Positions 22,724-37,396 of a stretch of DNA of 64,000 nucleotides are shown piece by piece. The translations under genes were made by a program, and so were the position numbers. The notes below the pieces were generated by a model, which worked only from the letters and a program-made list of their open reading frames with translations, had not been told where the DNA came from and ran no database searches. Origin of the DNA: Hoplostethus atlanticus (Eukaryota; Chordata; Actinopteri; Trachichthyiformes; Trachichthyidae); the NCBI GenBank assembly GCA_034670405.1, contig JAXDDX010000002.1, positions 4,196,001-4,260,000 on the forward strand. The letters are read 5' to 3'. Numbering within the stretch: position 1 is the first letter of the stretch; the number at the start of each line of letters is the position of its first letter.

Positions 22724-23549
22724 ATGACTAAGAGACGTGCCGAGGACACTTTGTTTCACGACGCGCCTTCCAGAAGATGCCATCGTTCACTTTGCAGTGT
22801 TGACGTGCAGCTCGAAAGCATGGCTGCAACGGGGGGTGTCAATCCGCCATCGCTACTGGCTTTGTTGGGTAGCCGATGCAGAAAGAGACCGCATTATTTC
22901 GAAGACCCAGTGGAACCACAAGAAGCATCTCTTCACCGCAAGACAGTCAGCTGCGACCCGAGGAACCATGCGGCAAATGGTTTGTCGACGAAGACTAATG
23001 GAAGTCTCCCAGATCGACGCGCCTCCACCACACTTACCAGCTCCAAGAAACGACCTCGAGAAGATTGTGTGGTTTCACAGACTGATATTCCCAAAGTTGA
23101 TAATGGAGTAAGTTAACGATGATGAAATGTGATAATATAGACTATTTAGCATAGTCTATATAAAGCGTGCTGTTAACGACCCGTATGCTACAAATGCAGT
23201 GCAATAGCATTAAGCGTCCAGTAGATGTCACCCATTACATGTTGTATTGCATCTGAGACATCAAGGCAACACTGCACCTAACCTGCCAAAATCTTTGTTG
23301 ATTCCTTGGGTCAGCCAAATGTATGCGATGTAGACATTTATCTTGACTTCCACAGTTTATTCTCTTTCTTATCATTTGTAGGCTGACGACGAAAGCAACA
23401 ATGACGACTACACTTATAACTCTTTCCAGTACTGGAGGGTCCCCTTGCCTGAACTTGACCTCTCACTTCTAGACGATGCCAACAACCAAGCAGAACCAAG
23501 GGAAAAGTCAAAGGTCAAAGACTCCCCTTCTGATGCCATGGAAACGTGA
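22724..23549 (+). CDS. C9orf40: C9orf40 homologue (function unknown)
   Basis: Two exons, 22724-23107 and 23382-23549, joined at phase 0, give 183 aa; the human protein is slightly longer. The start is the ATG in the context ATCATGACT. The N-terminus MTKRRAEDTLFHDAPSRR and the C-terminal block YNSFQYWRVPLPELDLSLL (exon 2) are the conserved parts I associate with this family. The middle is Ser/Arg/Pro-rich and looks disordered, with a basic cluster SSKKRPRED that could be a nuclear signal. No domain or enzyme motif is seen. Position between carnmt1 and trpm6 on the same strand supports orthology. Confidence 0.85.
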
Positions 23550-24275
23550 AGATGATTGGGGGGTGCAAGCCAGATACACTCTGCTGAGATGTAAGGCAAA
23601 AGGCAAAAGTTGTGATGAAGATGTGATGTATTCCAGCAAATGTTTGCACATATATTCCACATTAGCCAAAGGGCCACATTTTAGGTTCCCTGAATTCCCT
23701 GTAACTGTATCCTAACAATTAGGTACATTGGTAATAAGGGCTGTGGTGAATTTAAATGTGTGCTTCAGTTTAGGGAGGCCCATTCTCACAATCCATCAAC
23801 AATTTGAAGATGAGCAATTTTATATAAAAGTTTAATTTTAAGTAGAATATATAACATATCCATAGAGGTTGCAGTATTTTTGTATTTTGGTGAAAAAACA
23901 GGTGACAGGAGTCTTTAATATAAATTAAGCACAGCAATTCCTATCCATTAGCATCTAATTCCCCCCTAAAAACAAAAATGTGCTGAAAGTATTATGTAGA
24001 AAAAGGTCCAATTACACCTTTCAGCCTGGGGAAGAAAATTCAAGCTTTTCTGGTATATCTTTCAGCCTTAGCTAGTGATATTGTTTGCGGATGAGCTGTG
24101 GAGTTTAATTTCTGGAGAATAATAGACACTTATTTTTCAAATACATCATGAAAAGCTGCAATGTGTCGTTGTATTAGCACAGAGAATTTTGCATTCCTGT
24201 TATTATTGCTTGTCTCTACTATACCGTATTACCATTTCTTTCTGCAATAAAATTGTTTCGTTCATTCTTGTGTGA
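23550..24275 (+). other. Probable C9orf40 3' UTR
   Basis: AT-rich noncoding sequence ending at AATAAA (24246-24251). No open frame is supported. Confidence 0.55.
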
Positions 24276-25038
24276 AATTTTGGAATTAATGAACATGTTT
24301 GTGTGTGTGTTCACTTTGTTTGAACTCATGAGTCTTGGTAGCTTCATATTCTAGTTCCTGAGACAAAAAATGGTTTCTGGGTTCCTCTAATTGATGTGGG
24401 CCAGCTGTTGATGAGGCTGAAGGTTCACTTTCCATGCCAGTCTACACTGCTAATGTGCTGTTGAGCAAGGCTCCAGGCCCCACCGGCTCCACTATATCTC
24501 CCTGTATTATTGTAGTGGGCTGTGTGTGTCTTGGGAGGGGCTATGCTTTACTTTAATGGAAGAAGGAACAATTTATTGAAACTTACCATAACCGTGTCCA
24601 CATGCAGGGTCTACTTTATTAGCCTCATTGGACTCAACCAGCTATTTTAATACTATGTCTGAAGGGGTTATTACTCACATGCTTTGTTATTACAAACATG
24701 AATGCTGGAAAGGCTGAAAGGTTATAGCTTCATAGAGACCATCCCCTCTGCACCCCTCCACCACCCGCCCAGAATAAACTCCCACATCTCCCTAATAGTC
24801 TCTATTCATCCTCCACTATTTGTTGAAAACATAGGAGAGGTGGAAACAGTCCTGAGCATGTTTGAAGGAGGGGGTCATGAACTCCTCAAGGCCTCTTGAA
24901 AGGAATCTGCCTGCCCTTTGGACCAGGGGCTGATAAAAGGCCTTGACAAGTGACTAATAATGGGTGAGGGATTTGATTCAGGTTACCTGTGGGCTAATAC
25001 ATGTGTTAAATGTGCCTAACTGAAGTATCCCTCCGGCA
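24276..25038 (+). other. Intergenic region / 5' flank of trpm6
   Basis: About 0.75 kb between the C9orf40 poly(A) signal and the proposed trpm6 start exon. No TATA box or other promoter motif that I would defend. A SINE-like phrase (TTGAGCAAGGCTCCAGGCCC, about 24462) hints at an old retroposon, too short to name. Confidence 0.4.
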
Positions 25039-25621
25039 ATGGTAAGTTTTATCATATTATTTATTAAAGATGCTGTTTTCGTGGACTTAAGTTTGTAAGG
25101 AGGTCTAATTACTTCTGTTTGAAAACGTTAAACTAATTTGGCTAGAATAATTATTAGCTTTCCAATGCTAGCAAAGTTTGGTCGTGGTGTCAACAGACAA
25201 TCAAAGCAATGGCATGTCAAATAAAAATGTTTTAATTTAGTCGTTTGTACAACAACGAAGAACCACCGAAATATTCACATACGTTTCCTATAGGGCCTTA
25301 GAGAGTGTCTTTGGTAACGTTACTCAATATTGAGTTTGGTGTTTTTAACCTACGTTGCTGTAGCATTTTCTGCGGTTTATAGCAGCTGAACGACATTTTG
25401 AAGTGGTGCTGTGATGTTTATATAGTATACTAATGAAATGTATTATGGGATTAGTGTTGTTTTTCGCTGGTGAGCAAAACGTGAATGTCAGTATGACACA
25501 TTACCAGACATCAGTGTTAGAACTGTGGAGAGAGGAGACCACTGTTTATGTCTATGAAAATCTGGCAAATTCAGAATTTGGTTCCAGCTTCCAATGCCCA
25601 TGAGGATAGACGTAAATAAAT

Positions 25622-25677
<56 letters not shown>

Positions 25678-28600
25678 CACACACACACCGGCTAATCAGT
25701 TCTGATAATAAAGGATGTAATGGAGGGTAACACCACCTTTTTAGCCTGACATAAATCAAATTCCTAGTATACATACAGTAAGTAGTATCACAGTGATTAT
25801 TATGAGTATAGGGTTTTTTAAGGAAAAACAAATCATAAATTAATGCTTTTGTAGTTGATGTTCGTTTATTGTTGATTGTTTGCCTTATGATGATCACTGA
25901 CTGCAAGTCATAGCTTACCCACTGTTTGATTTACCACTACATCACTGCTGATAATACTAAAATTGCCTCTGTGGGGCATGATAGACGTGTAAAGACATGT
26001 AAAGACATGTAAAGACATGTATTTATTGCAGAAACACTGTAAGGCTACAGTATGTAGATACTGTGGCCTCTTCTGTGTTTGTTGTTGGCGCAGAGCGACC
26101 CAGGGAGGGAGTGCCCCAACTCTGAACCATGTGTACAAACCTCAGGAAGGGGATGTGTGTATGTTTCCTATCAACAATGCTGTATTCAGAAGAGCCATTG
26201 TTAATGTTTGGCCAGGGAAATGCCGTACAGGAGCAAGACCCTGACAGACCAGGGGAAGCATGAAGGAAGGACTGCTGTGAGGTTGAATCAGAGGTTGACT
26301 ATTAGGCTATGCCTCACATCCGGTCTGTGTTTTTAAGAGAGCAGTCTATGTTTCTGTGACCAGGAATGACCTGCAGTCACTTGTGCGCTTGTGGTACAAC
26401 ACCACCATGAGCTTCACTGAAAAGGTTGCTGCTAAAATCTTATAGGAAGGCTGAATTAAGTGATTATTTTGCTCAGATCAGTTTCCGAACTGAAGTTGAG
26501 AAACTCTGTGTTTAGACACTCACCGACGCGACATCTGTTGCTAAACTTTTTCTTTTGTTATTCCAGTCACGAAAGTCTTGGATTGAGGAAACATTCTTCA
26601 AGAGAGAGTGTGTGAAGTTTATCCCTTCCTCTCGGGACCTACACAGGTAAACTGGAATCTGAATGCATTGATGACTAACCAAAAAAGTGAATATAGTACA
26701 ATATTTTATAATTCTTAGCCTAAATACAGGTTGGTTTGTGGAGTAGTATACAGTATCACACTAGCAGTACTGGATAGATGAAACATTTTTCTGAGAGCGG
26801 AAATATTTGGCATTCAGCCAGTCCTTCCAGGAATAGGGACCATGTGGTTTCTTCTGTAATGTCTTATTTCCTGTTTGTTACAGATGTAATCCAGTATGTC
26901 AAGTATGCCAAAACTTGATCAGGTATGATTTATGAATGTTTATGTGTGTGCGTTTATGTTTGTGTGTGTGTGTCTTCTAATTCCAAGAGCTCATTATTGT
27001 AACTTAATCTTTGTAGTCATAATAGCTTTTTAACATTGAAATTGTAACAATAGCAAAGAAATATATGGAACTACACTATGAAAGCAATAATCAGCATAAT
27101 GGTTATTTTTCTACATGCATGACAGACAAGTGCAATAATCAATTGACCCATAGAATCAACAATTAATTCTATGAATAAAATTGACCATATAATTTGAGTT
27201 GGTTGGAAGATTTAGAAAGTGGAATATTTTACATTATTTCATATTATATTGTATGATTCGACTCAATATGTGTTTTTGTTATTGGAGGCTAAGAGTGAAT
27301 GAATTGATGGGGCAAATGATTTGTTTGATAAACTAGATATCTAGTCTAGCTGTCATTGGAATGGGCAGCCTCTAATGTAGAGCAGCACTGACAGTGGCTT
27401 TAATGCTGAGATTCATTGAAAAATATATCAATTTCGCTATGTTACCCATATCCAATATGGAAGATCTGTTTGCAATGTGTTCTTTCTTCTCTGCTGAACA
27501 AGTTGTTGTTGTTTGGTGACACAGCATTTCTCCTGACTGGAGTCTGGATCACAGTTGAACCCACTGCAAACCCATAGAATAGATTTCTGTTTAAATGGCA
27601 TTTTTGAATAAACATCTTCAAAAACATTATATGAAAAATTGATTTTGACCAAATTGTCTGATGGAACCTTAAAGTATTAAAGTCCCAAAGTAATGGGGAA
27701 GATATTAGTATGGTGAGGTGTAGTCTGAGTAAATGGGTTTTCTGTCTACTACACAACAAGATTGGAAGCGACTCTGCAGTCCTGACATCTCTCGCCTTCA
27801 CCTCCACATTTCTCCTCCCACCCAACCCCGTCTCTTTCCACCACCCAGATGCTGTTGTGGCCACCTGATGGGGGAGCACTCCTGGAAAGATTCAGGCCCC
27901 CCCATGTCCCTCCATCCTGGGCCTGGACAGGAGGTGGAAGAGGAGTGGTCCATTGAACGCCACACCAGTGCCAGTCCCACCAACGCCTATGGGACCATAG
28001 ACTTCCAGGACAGCGCCACACGTGTCTGTCGGGCTAAGGTCTGTAAGTCTACTGTAATTGTATGTGTGTATCTAGGCCATAGGAAAATCTACTTATTTAC
28101 AATTTACATACGAAATTTAGAGAACTCTAATCCCATTTTCTACAAGGGATTCCCCCCAGAATTAAGATAATTGTTTAGCCTGGGGTGAATGAGACAAGGG
28201 TTTGGATTTTGATGGTTCCATTAACAGGCCTGCCTTTGTGGTTCACTATGATGTTAGACAGTAGCAAGTAGAATACAAAAAAAAGGTATGTACTTAAAAA
28301 AGTAAAAAAGACAGACAAATCATAGCAAACCAGAGGCAAATGTAGGGAACACATAGGGAATTGAACTAAGAGCCCTTCAGTTTCAAACAGCTCCATGTGT
28401 ATTTCCTCTCCAGTATGCTCGTGTGTCTGTAGACTCAAAGCCAGAGGCACTACTGCAACTGATGCTGAGGGAGTGGCAGATGGAGAGACCCAAGCTACTA
28501 CTGACTGTCCAGGGAGGTTCGGAGAATTTCACCCTGCCCCCTAAAGTCAGGCAGGCCTTCAGCAAGGGGCTGGTCACTGCTGCCCTCAGCACAGGGGCAT

Positions 28601-29131
28601 GGATACTAACTGATGGCATTAACACTGGTAGGAGACTGAAATGGCTGTATCGGTGGTTGGTGTGTGTGTGTCTTGGGAGACAAGCGTGGGTTTGTCTCAT
28701 TTAAGGTTGTGTGGTTAAAGTTGTACTGACGACAAATGCCTGCTGCTGGTTTGTGTCGTAAATCGTTTGGTCCAGTATTTGTTACACGATGGGTCAGGAC
28801 CTAAAATCAGTCACAGACTGGTTTCTGATAGATACTCACATGACAAGCCTAGTTGTTTTAATGAGACCAGGTCCCATGGTGAGACTACATTTAATTTGTA
28901 TCAGTCCTGGTCTGAATGGTTTCAAGAACCCCTGGTTTAGGCCTGTCTGTGTGCTGTTGATTCATAAACATTCATGTGTCTAAATCAGGGGTATCCAACT
29001 CAGCAGGGACACTACAATGAGAAACCAAGATGATGTTGTGGGCTTCGCACATATGTAATAGTTTAAAAGTGCATTGTGCATTGTGCATTGATTAGTCATG
29101 ATTGAACCCAAAACAAAGCATGGAGACTGAT

Positions 29132-29179
<48 letters not shown>

Positions 29180-32100
29180 AACACCTAATGTGCATTAGGC
29201 CTAAGCTTTAATTGATTTGATACTATAAAATAGCCCTTAAATGGACACTGAAGTGAGTCTATGTGTAGTTTCAATTGGGTCAAAGCCAGCTGACGAGCTA
29301 TAGTGAGGGCTTGTTAAATAAAACCCTGTAGCTGTAAATACTATACTATGCAAGTCAGTGGAATTGTATAGAAGCTTGTGGGCCTCGAGTTTGACTTGAG
29401 TGGTCTAAAGCTTTTCAAATTAATGTGGAATGTACGTTTTTTTTACACGCTCTCCAGGAGTGTCCAAGTATGTTGGCGAGGCTGTGAAAACATTTGGGAG
29501 CCATGACCTCAGAAAGAGAAACACCGTGGGGGTTACGCCGTGGGGAGTGATTGACAACAACACTGACCTTATAGGCAGAGATGTGAGTACTAAGATCTTG
29601 TTTACCATTGAAGAAGATTACGTCTCCTCAACAGTTTGACACTGAATAATGTTAAGCCTCTCTAACATCTTAATCAGCTTGTGCATTGTGCTTGGCTCCT
29701 GCTTTTTTCCTTTGTCCTGCTCAGGTATTCAGGCCCTACCAGCCGCTGGGGAACCCCTTGAGCAAGAGGGCCTGTCTTAATGGTTTCCACTCTCACTTCC
29801 TGTTGGTGGATGATGGAACTCTGGGAAAACATGACTGCCAGCAGGGCCTCAGGAGGAGGCTAGAGAAACACATCCAGCTGCAGAAGATACACCCTCGTGA
29901 GTTGGTGTGTGTATGAGAGAGACACAGACAGTACACAGAGATTGATGTGACTTTAATTACCACCCTCCCTCCTCGTAGGACTGAACCAGGGAGTGCCAGT
30001 GGTGTGTGTGGTGGTGGAGGGAGGTCCTGGCGTTGTGTCCACAGTGTTGGATTATGTTAGCAGTGTGCCCCCTGTCCCAGTCTTTGTCTTCGAGGGATCA
30101 GGCAGGGCTGCTGATCTGCTTGCCTTCTTACACAAACAGACCGCTATGGACAGGTATGTGTGGATGTCCTAGTGGATCAGGTACATAAAGGATTTTTGGT
30201 TTGGATGTGATTAGTTCATGATGCCTGGTTTATACTTGATTAGTGTGCATTGGGACCAGCTACCTCACTAGTTTGTTAGCTTTCTTATACTGTAACCAAA
30301 TGTTCATTGAAAAGACCTCTTCAATATCTTACTGCATGTTTTAGGCAGCTGGATGCTGACATTCAGGAGGACTTCCTTGTTAGGATTGGAAATGTCTTTG
30401 GAGTAGAAAGGATAGAAGCCTCTCATCTCTACACTCTTCTCTTGGAGTGCATGGATCACAGACAGTCTGTAAGTGTAGCTCTTGTGAATGTGTGTTGTGA
30501 CTATTAATCTTGCTTCACAATGCTTTTGTTTATTTCCTACTGTGTAATAGATTTTCAGCCTATTTACACATGGCCTGCTTCCATTATTTCTAAATTTTTG
30601 TTTGAACACCAGATCACCATCTTTGACTCAGAGTCAGAGGACCAGCAGGCACCAGATTCAGCCATTTTGACAACTACACTCCAAGGTACTTGTTTTCTAC
30701 TTCTTGGTTGTGATAATCACAGTCTAAAGCAATTAGGAATGTAGTCACATCAGTTTTAGTAAACGTTATAGCGATTTCCAGAGGGATGCACAAATCCAAG
30801 TTGTATCTGTATGCTGTGTTCATATGATAAATAGGCACCAAGGCCAGTCCTGCAGAGCAGCTCAGCATGGCACTAACATGGGACAGAGCTGACATTGCTA
30901 AGAAACATGTCCTGGTGTACGGACAGCATTGGAAGGTGAGATCGACCGAGTTCATCATTATGATTGTACGTTTTTGTAATTTTCATAGTTGTTGTGTAGT
31001 CATGTAATCATTCTATCTGCTGGATCCAGGTGGGCTCCTTGGAAAAGGCCATGGTGGATGCTCTGGTGATGGACCGTGTCAGTTTTGTTAAACTGCTGAT
31101 TGACAACGGCATGACCATGAGCCACTTCCTCAGTGTGGATCGCCTCGAGGAGCTCTATAACACGGTTATTAGAACACATTAACCTGCTTTATCTCCTGCT
31201 AGCTTTTGTTTCATTTTCCTTTTTCAGTGAAGAAGGGTTTGATTGAATCACTGACAACGTTGACAAACTGCAAAAGTATTAGTATAGAGTATAACACAAA
31301 ATGAATACTTTCACCCCACAGTATTTTTGTTTGTCTTGCTGTACCGTTTCCTCTTTGTTTCCCCTTGCCTCTCTCTTTGCTATGCAAACAGAGGAAATTC
31401 AATACTTTTTGTTTGGGGCTCTCAGTTGCCAGCTCTTGAAGCACAATTTCTAAAGCCGTGGCTTTGATTGAAATCACAATAATGCGCTGTAAGTGTTTTG
31501 CACCAAAATTATTTCCATTTCCTGGTCAATATTATTCATGGTGTTTTCCTAGTTGCTGTTTGAAGATGTTTTCAAGATCATAGAGCTCTTTGTCATGGGT
31601 CCACTCGCACTTGGCTTTCTCCTCACTGGCCTTTATCTTCTGCGTATTAAAGCATGTTTAATAATTAATAACTCTGGGATAATAAATCCCCCTAAGAAGA
31701 CAAACAAGGGCCCATAAGCTACTATATGTGATTGTTTGTCAGACTGAGTGGTTCTGTAGTTGGTTTTTAGTGTCTACCTGTCTGATTCATTGTGAATAAC
31801 ACCATTTGTCTCCTCAGCCACAGGGACAAACAGACAGTTTCCTTCACCACCTTGTTGAAGATGTGAAACAAGTGAGTAGCCAGGATGAGATCACATAAAA
31901 GCATCTACATTTTGAAAATTCACTTTAGAATAGAAGCATCACAACCCAGTTTACACAGACATTATTGGCTTTAACACAGGATATTGTCTTGAGGTACATT
32001 TGTGTACAGTATAGGCATATAGAGGTGTGTGTTTTTTAATTTAGTAGTGTTTGTGCATGCATGTTTGTATGTATATAATGTATGTTTAGCGTGTGTGTGT

Positions 32101-35100
32101 GTGTTTGTGTGTGTGCGAGAGTAGACCTCTCTGCCCAGAGGATACCGCCTGTCTCTAATTGACATGGGCCTGGTGATAGAGTACCTGATAGGAGAAGCCT
32201 ACCGCAGCACCTACACACGGAAATACTTCAGAGCTGCCTACAACCGCCTGCACTCCAAGGACAAGGTGAGCAGGGATCTACACACCATCAATACAGTGTT
32301 GAGGAAAATCTCAGACGAGACGAAGCAGGCAGAGCATCAGTTAATTTAGAGGAGCACAGAACTCAAACTCTAAAAGCAAATTTTAATTTATCTTAATTTT
32401 TAAGATTACATAAAGATACATAAAGATACATAAGGATTTAAGAAGATTTCATCTTTTCATTGGTCCAAAATTACCTCAGCCTAACTACAGCCAATTATAT
32501 TGAACACCCATAAAACTATGAGTTGTGTTCCTTTTTCTAACAGAGATCTCATTGTTTTGGACCTCAAGGTTATAGGCATATCACAGTACCAGATATGATA
32601 CTCCCTAAAGTAGAGCAGAAAGAGGAGGCATAGTACGCTGAGTGTTTTTCCATCTCACAGGTGACTAATCAGTATTTTCCATCCCTTTTTTTGTTTATTC
32701 TCTTCAAATGAATGTCCCAGAAAAGAAAACAGTCAAATAGTTTGACTTGGTTTGTTATTTTCCTCTGCTTATTAATTTCAGCTATGTTTGTCTCTCTTCA
32801 CAACCATAATATGTGCTCCTGGTTGCTTTGGTGTGTGTAGGAGAGTGGACGGGACAGTTCTGGCACCTTGTCTAAACAGAGGATGAGCTCCAAGAGGAGC
32901 AGGAGTCCCCAGCACCTGCATTTCTTCAGAACTGCTCAGCCTTACAAACGCAAGGTTGGTTGGGTACTTCTATCTTAACTAGTACAGTGAGTACAGTGGT
33001 GAGTGGTGAAAAAATGTATATATAAAGCAAAAATATGGACATTAAAATTTAACCTAACCCTTTTTTACAAATTGTATTTCATTTTTATGTATTTCTCCTA
33101 TAAATGTAGTATTGATACTACTCATTGCAAGATGATGAAACAGCACTGTCTAGTATCCTTAAAATAGTCTAAAACTTTGCTCCTTTTGGATCTTCAAAGC
33201 ACCCCAAAGCAGCCTTGAAAAAAAAAATATTCTTACAGTAAAATCACCTGTTCTCTTGCCTTCATCTTACCTAACCTTCAACCCCCATTTCCCTTCTCTT
33301 CTCTTGTCCCCCCCTCCCCTTTCTTATTTCTCTGTGCCTTTTCACCTCCTCATTACTTTCTCTCTCCTTATCCCCTTTCCCTTACCATACCTTTCTCCTC
33401 TCCATCCAGGAGAGAGACTTGTCACCCAGGAACAATCATACGATGACCTTGACCCCTGACCTTGGTGATGCTCCGATGCTTGTTCACTTCAACGTCAACG
33501 ATCTGTTTGTGTGGGCGGTGCTTCAGCGGCGCCAGCAGATGGCTCTGTTCCTGTGGCAGCATGGCGAGGAAGCGCTGGCACGTGCTACGGTGGCGTGTAA
33601 GCTCTACCGCTCCATGGCCTCCGAGGCTCGGCAGAGCAGCATGGACGACAGCACCGCAGAGCAACTGAAAACATGCTCGCTGTGAGTGTTAGTGTGTGTG
33701 TGTGGGGTGGGTGGGTGTATGTAGCCTTTTCTGAATGTCAAACCTAAATATAGTAACTGTGGTATGTTTATGACAACGTGTTTTGTGTGTTTCTATTTTT
33801 CAGTTGATTATAGATTTTGTGCAGCTATGTGTATGAAAACGTGTATATATGTATGTCCGTAGTGAGTTTGGTCAGCTGGCAGTGGATGTGCTAGACTGTG
33901 CGTTTCGTCAGAGTGAACAGATGGCCATGAAGCTGTTGACCTCAGAGATGGAGGCATGGAGCCATTTCACCTGCCTGCAGATGGCTGTCTCCTCAGGTCA
34001 CAGGCCGTTCGTCTCACACTCCTGCACTCAGACCCTCCTCACCGATCTCTGGACTGGGCCACTCAACATGAGGAAGAACTCCTTTCTGAAGGTAGACGCC
34101 GTAAACACATTGCCAGTTGTTAGCAGCAGCTCACAACTGAAAACAGTATATTTAAAGTTGCATTATGGAGCTTTTTAATGTAAAAATACAAGCACCTTAT
34201 CAGTCTAGTTCATGAAGTGGGGCTGCAACAAATAAAACTGGCCCTCCTCCCTTCATTGAGCCACTGCAGATTTGCTCCATTCACTCCAATTAAGTTTTGT
34301 TGGAACAAACTCCTGTTTCAAGTGTGTTTGTATCATTACTTAAAAACAATCTTGCAGCATGGTGGCCTAGTTTGTTATAAAGTCTGTCTGTCTGTGACCT
34401 ATATTATTATTATTAGTAGTATATCATGTATGATTCTGTATACAGTCGTTGGCTTACCGCCTTCAGTAATTTGATGCCGTGCCAATGTCTGCACAGGTCA
34501 GAGAGAGAGCTGATGCTACTAAAAGAGATTAAAGTTTTTGGTTCCTGCTAGTTGAACAAGCTTACATGACACTTAAAGGGGGTGTATAGGGCCTTGATTT
34601 CCTACCCTCTCTTTCAGATCATCCTAAGCCTCCTACTGCCCCCTGCCATCCTGCTGCTGGAGTTTAAGAGCCAGGCTGAGATGTGCCATGTACCACAGTC
34701 CCATGAGGCACCGCTGTTTCGACGTGACTCTGGGAAGACAGTCGTGGCAACCCATGAGGAAACTGGGCATAAGGTAAAGCGTTATTGGTGGACTTAACCA
34801 GCGCACTGTTGGCACACTGAAATCCTAATGTCTTGGGGTGATGAATGACATTACTCTATTCTATTCTATTCTCTTCTCTAATAGGGTAGTCAGGATGCAG
34901 AGCAAGGCCTGTCGTGCTATGAAAGATGTCTAGGTCCAGTATCAGAGACTGTCTCCTCTCTGACCATGCAGTGTCTCTCCTGGATCAGGAGGCTCTATGA
35001 ATTCTACACAGCTCCTGTCGTCAAGTTTTGGTTCCACACAGTAAGTGGAAAATACGCGCACTTGCTGTCAGCCTTCAATCTTATTTTATTTCTTTTTTTA

Positions 35101-37356
35101 CTTGTGAATAAAGCTGTTTCGATCTTTCCGAAACCTGGTTACATGGATGGACTGAGTTGAGATGCCTCCTTGTCTTTGATACAGCATGTTCAATTTTTAA
35201 TGTACTCCATGTTTTTGTGTGTGAATGCGATATTTTGCCTTCCTTGCCATTCTCTCTCTCTGTGTGTCTCTGTCTCTCTTTCTCTGCTGTAGATGTCCTA
35301 CTTAGTCTTCCTGATGCTATTCTCCTATACCGTCCTGGTGAAGATGGGGGATCAACCCAGTGTGCAGGAATGGTTGGTCATAGTGTACATCCTGTCCACT
35401 GCAGTGGAGAAAACCAGAGAGGTGAGAGAGCAAGTGGTAGGGGAGAGAGACATAGAGGAGGAGGGGAAAGAAAGAGTCATAGAGAGTATGGTAAGGAAAA
35501 CAAATAGAGAGTGAGGGACACGGGGGCGATGTTTGGTGAAAACGGCCTGCGTGAAAAAATGCAGCCCTTATCTAGTGTGTTTAGACTGAATGGTCTGCTA
35601 CAGCTGAGACTATATTTACTGACAGAGGCGTTATGCTCTCCCTCTTCCTCCTCTCTTTGTCTCTCTTCCCTCTTTTGTTACTATTTAACTATACATGCTC
35701 ATGTATGCATTGGTGAAACATTTCCCACAGAAAGCAATAACCATAAAGCATCAAATTATTATATATTAGATATGATAAAATAATAAATAATACAATAAAT
35801 AAACAGCAATAGAACTTAATTAATGACACATAAAAACTATCCAAACTGCACCTCTCTGCCAGGTGCTGATGTCAGAGCCGAGTAAGCTGAGCCAGAAGCT
35901 TAAGATTTGGTTCTCAGAGTACTGGAACATTTCCGACTTCATTGCCATCCTCCTCTTCCTGGCTGGACTGGCGCTGCGTTGGCATGGAGATCCCTACCGG
36001 ACAGCTGGACGCATCAGCTACTGCCTGGACATCATCTTCTGGTTTGTCAGGGTGATGGATCTGCTGGCTGTCAATCAACACGCTGGGCCTTACCTCACCA
36101 TGATCACCAAGATGGTGTGTAGGCACTGTACACTACTTGTTGGGAGTGTAAGAACTGGAGAAGCAATTGAGGCAGCTGCATTTTTTGGTACTATGATTGT
36201 TCATGTTGTATTGTAATTTGTTACTTGTAGTCCATTCTTGAGGATGTGATACTCTACCTGGATATACACTGCATTGGCAATGTATGTGCAAAACTGAAAT
36301 GCAAACGCTTGCTGAAAAGGCCATGCAGACAAACTGAAGTTTCATTTCTCCCCCATGCTTGTCTGACCAGACCAGAAACATGTTCTTTATCGTGGTGATG
36401 ATGGCGATTGTGCTGCTGAGTTTTGGGGTGTCTAGGAAGGCCATCCTGTCTCCAGGTGAGGAGCCGTCCTGGAGCCTGGCCAGAGACATAGTCTTCCAGC
36501 CCTACTGGATGATCTTTGGAGAGGTTTACGCAGGAGAGATAGATGGTGAGTGGTTCAATGGAAACAGTATATTAATTTACCAATTTTAATTTAAGCACTC
36601 ACAGGCAAGATTTGAGTTAATTGGCTAATCATTTGTAAGTAATTGATGTATCAAATGTTGAGTGCAAACACCTTGACATTTGCCTAGGTATTCACAACTA
36701 AAGACAAGGCATTGACTTTTGCCTGGTATAAGCGTATGTGTGTGTTTTTGCATGTGTGTGTTAACAGCATGTGCCGATGGTAAGCCATGTCCCCCTGGTT
36801 CCTTCCTCACGCCCTTCCTTCAGGCTGTCTATCTGTTCTTCCAGTACATCATCATGGTCAACATCCTCATTGCATTCTTTAAGTAAGCATTTTAAAAGTT
36901 CAATTAAATGAAATTATGAAAGATTTAAGTCACTCTGTCTGATTGAAAAGGGTAGTCTATATATTCTTCAGTAAAACTTGGATATTACAGTCTTTAACTT
37001 TCTCTCGCTGACCATTTGTAAATGACGTAGAGGTATTTCCAAAGTGAAATTTTACGAGTGTGTTGACAATTGAGGACACCTACTACAAAGCGCATTGTTC
37101 AAGTGCCTTTATCTTCTCATGAACAGCAACATCTACTTTGACATGGCATCAACATCCAATAAGCTGTGGAAATACAATCGGTACCGCTATATCATGACCT
37201 ATCAGGAGAAGCCATGGCTGCCTCCGCCCCTCATCATCCTCAGTCACATGACCCTGAGTTTGAGCGCCATCTACAGGGGAATTAGAGGAGAGGCTGAGCA
37301 GGAGGAGAGAAGCTCTGGTCTCAGTGAGTACTATAGTAGGAGTTTGTGTGTGTATG

Positions 37357-37396
<40 letters not shown>

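Noticed and set aside
22737-23111. Alternative frame in exon 1 of the C9orf40 homologue
   Set aside because: The chosen frame has the family N-terminus and joins in phase to the conserved second exon; this one does not.
25625-25687. Direct-repeat array as a CRISPR candidate
   Set aside because: Dinucleotide microsatellite with no spacers in a vertebrate genome; the same reasoning holds for the pentanucleotide array at 21973.
26407-26424. ATG exon MSFTEK as the main trpm6 start
   Set aside because: Not excluded, but its donor (GTTGCT) is much weaker than ATG|GTAAGT at 25039; kept only as an alternative in the findings.
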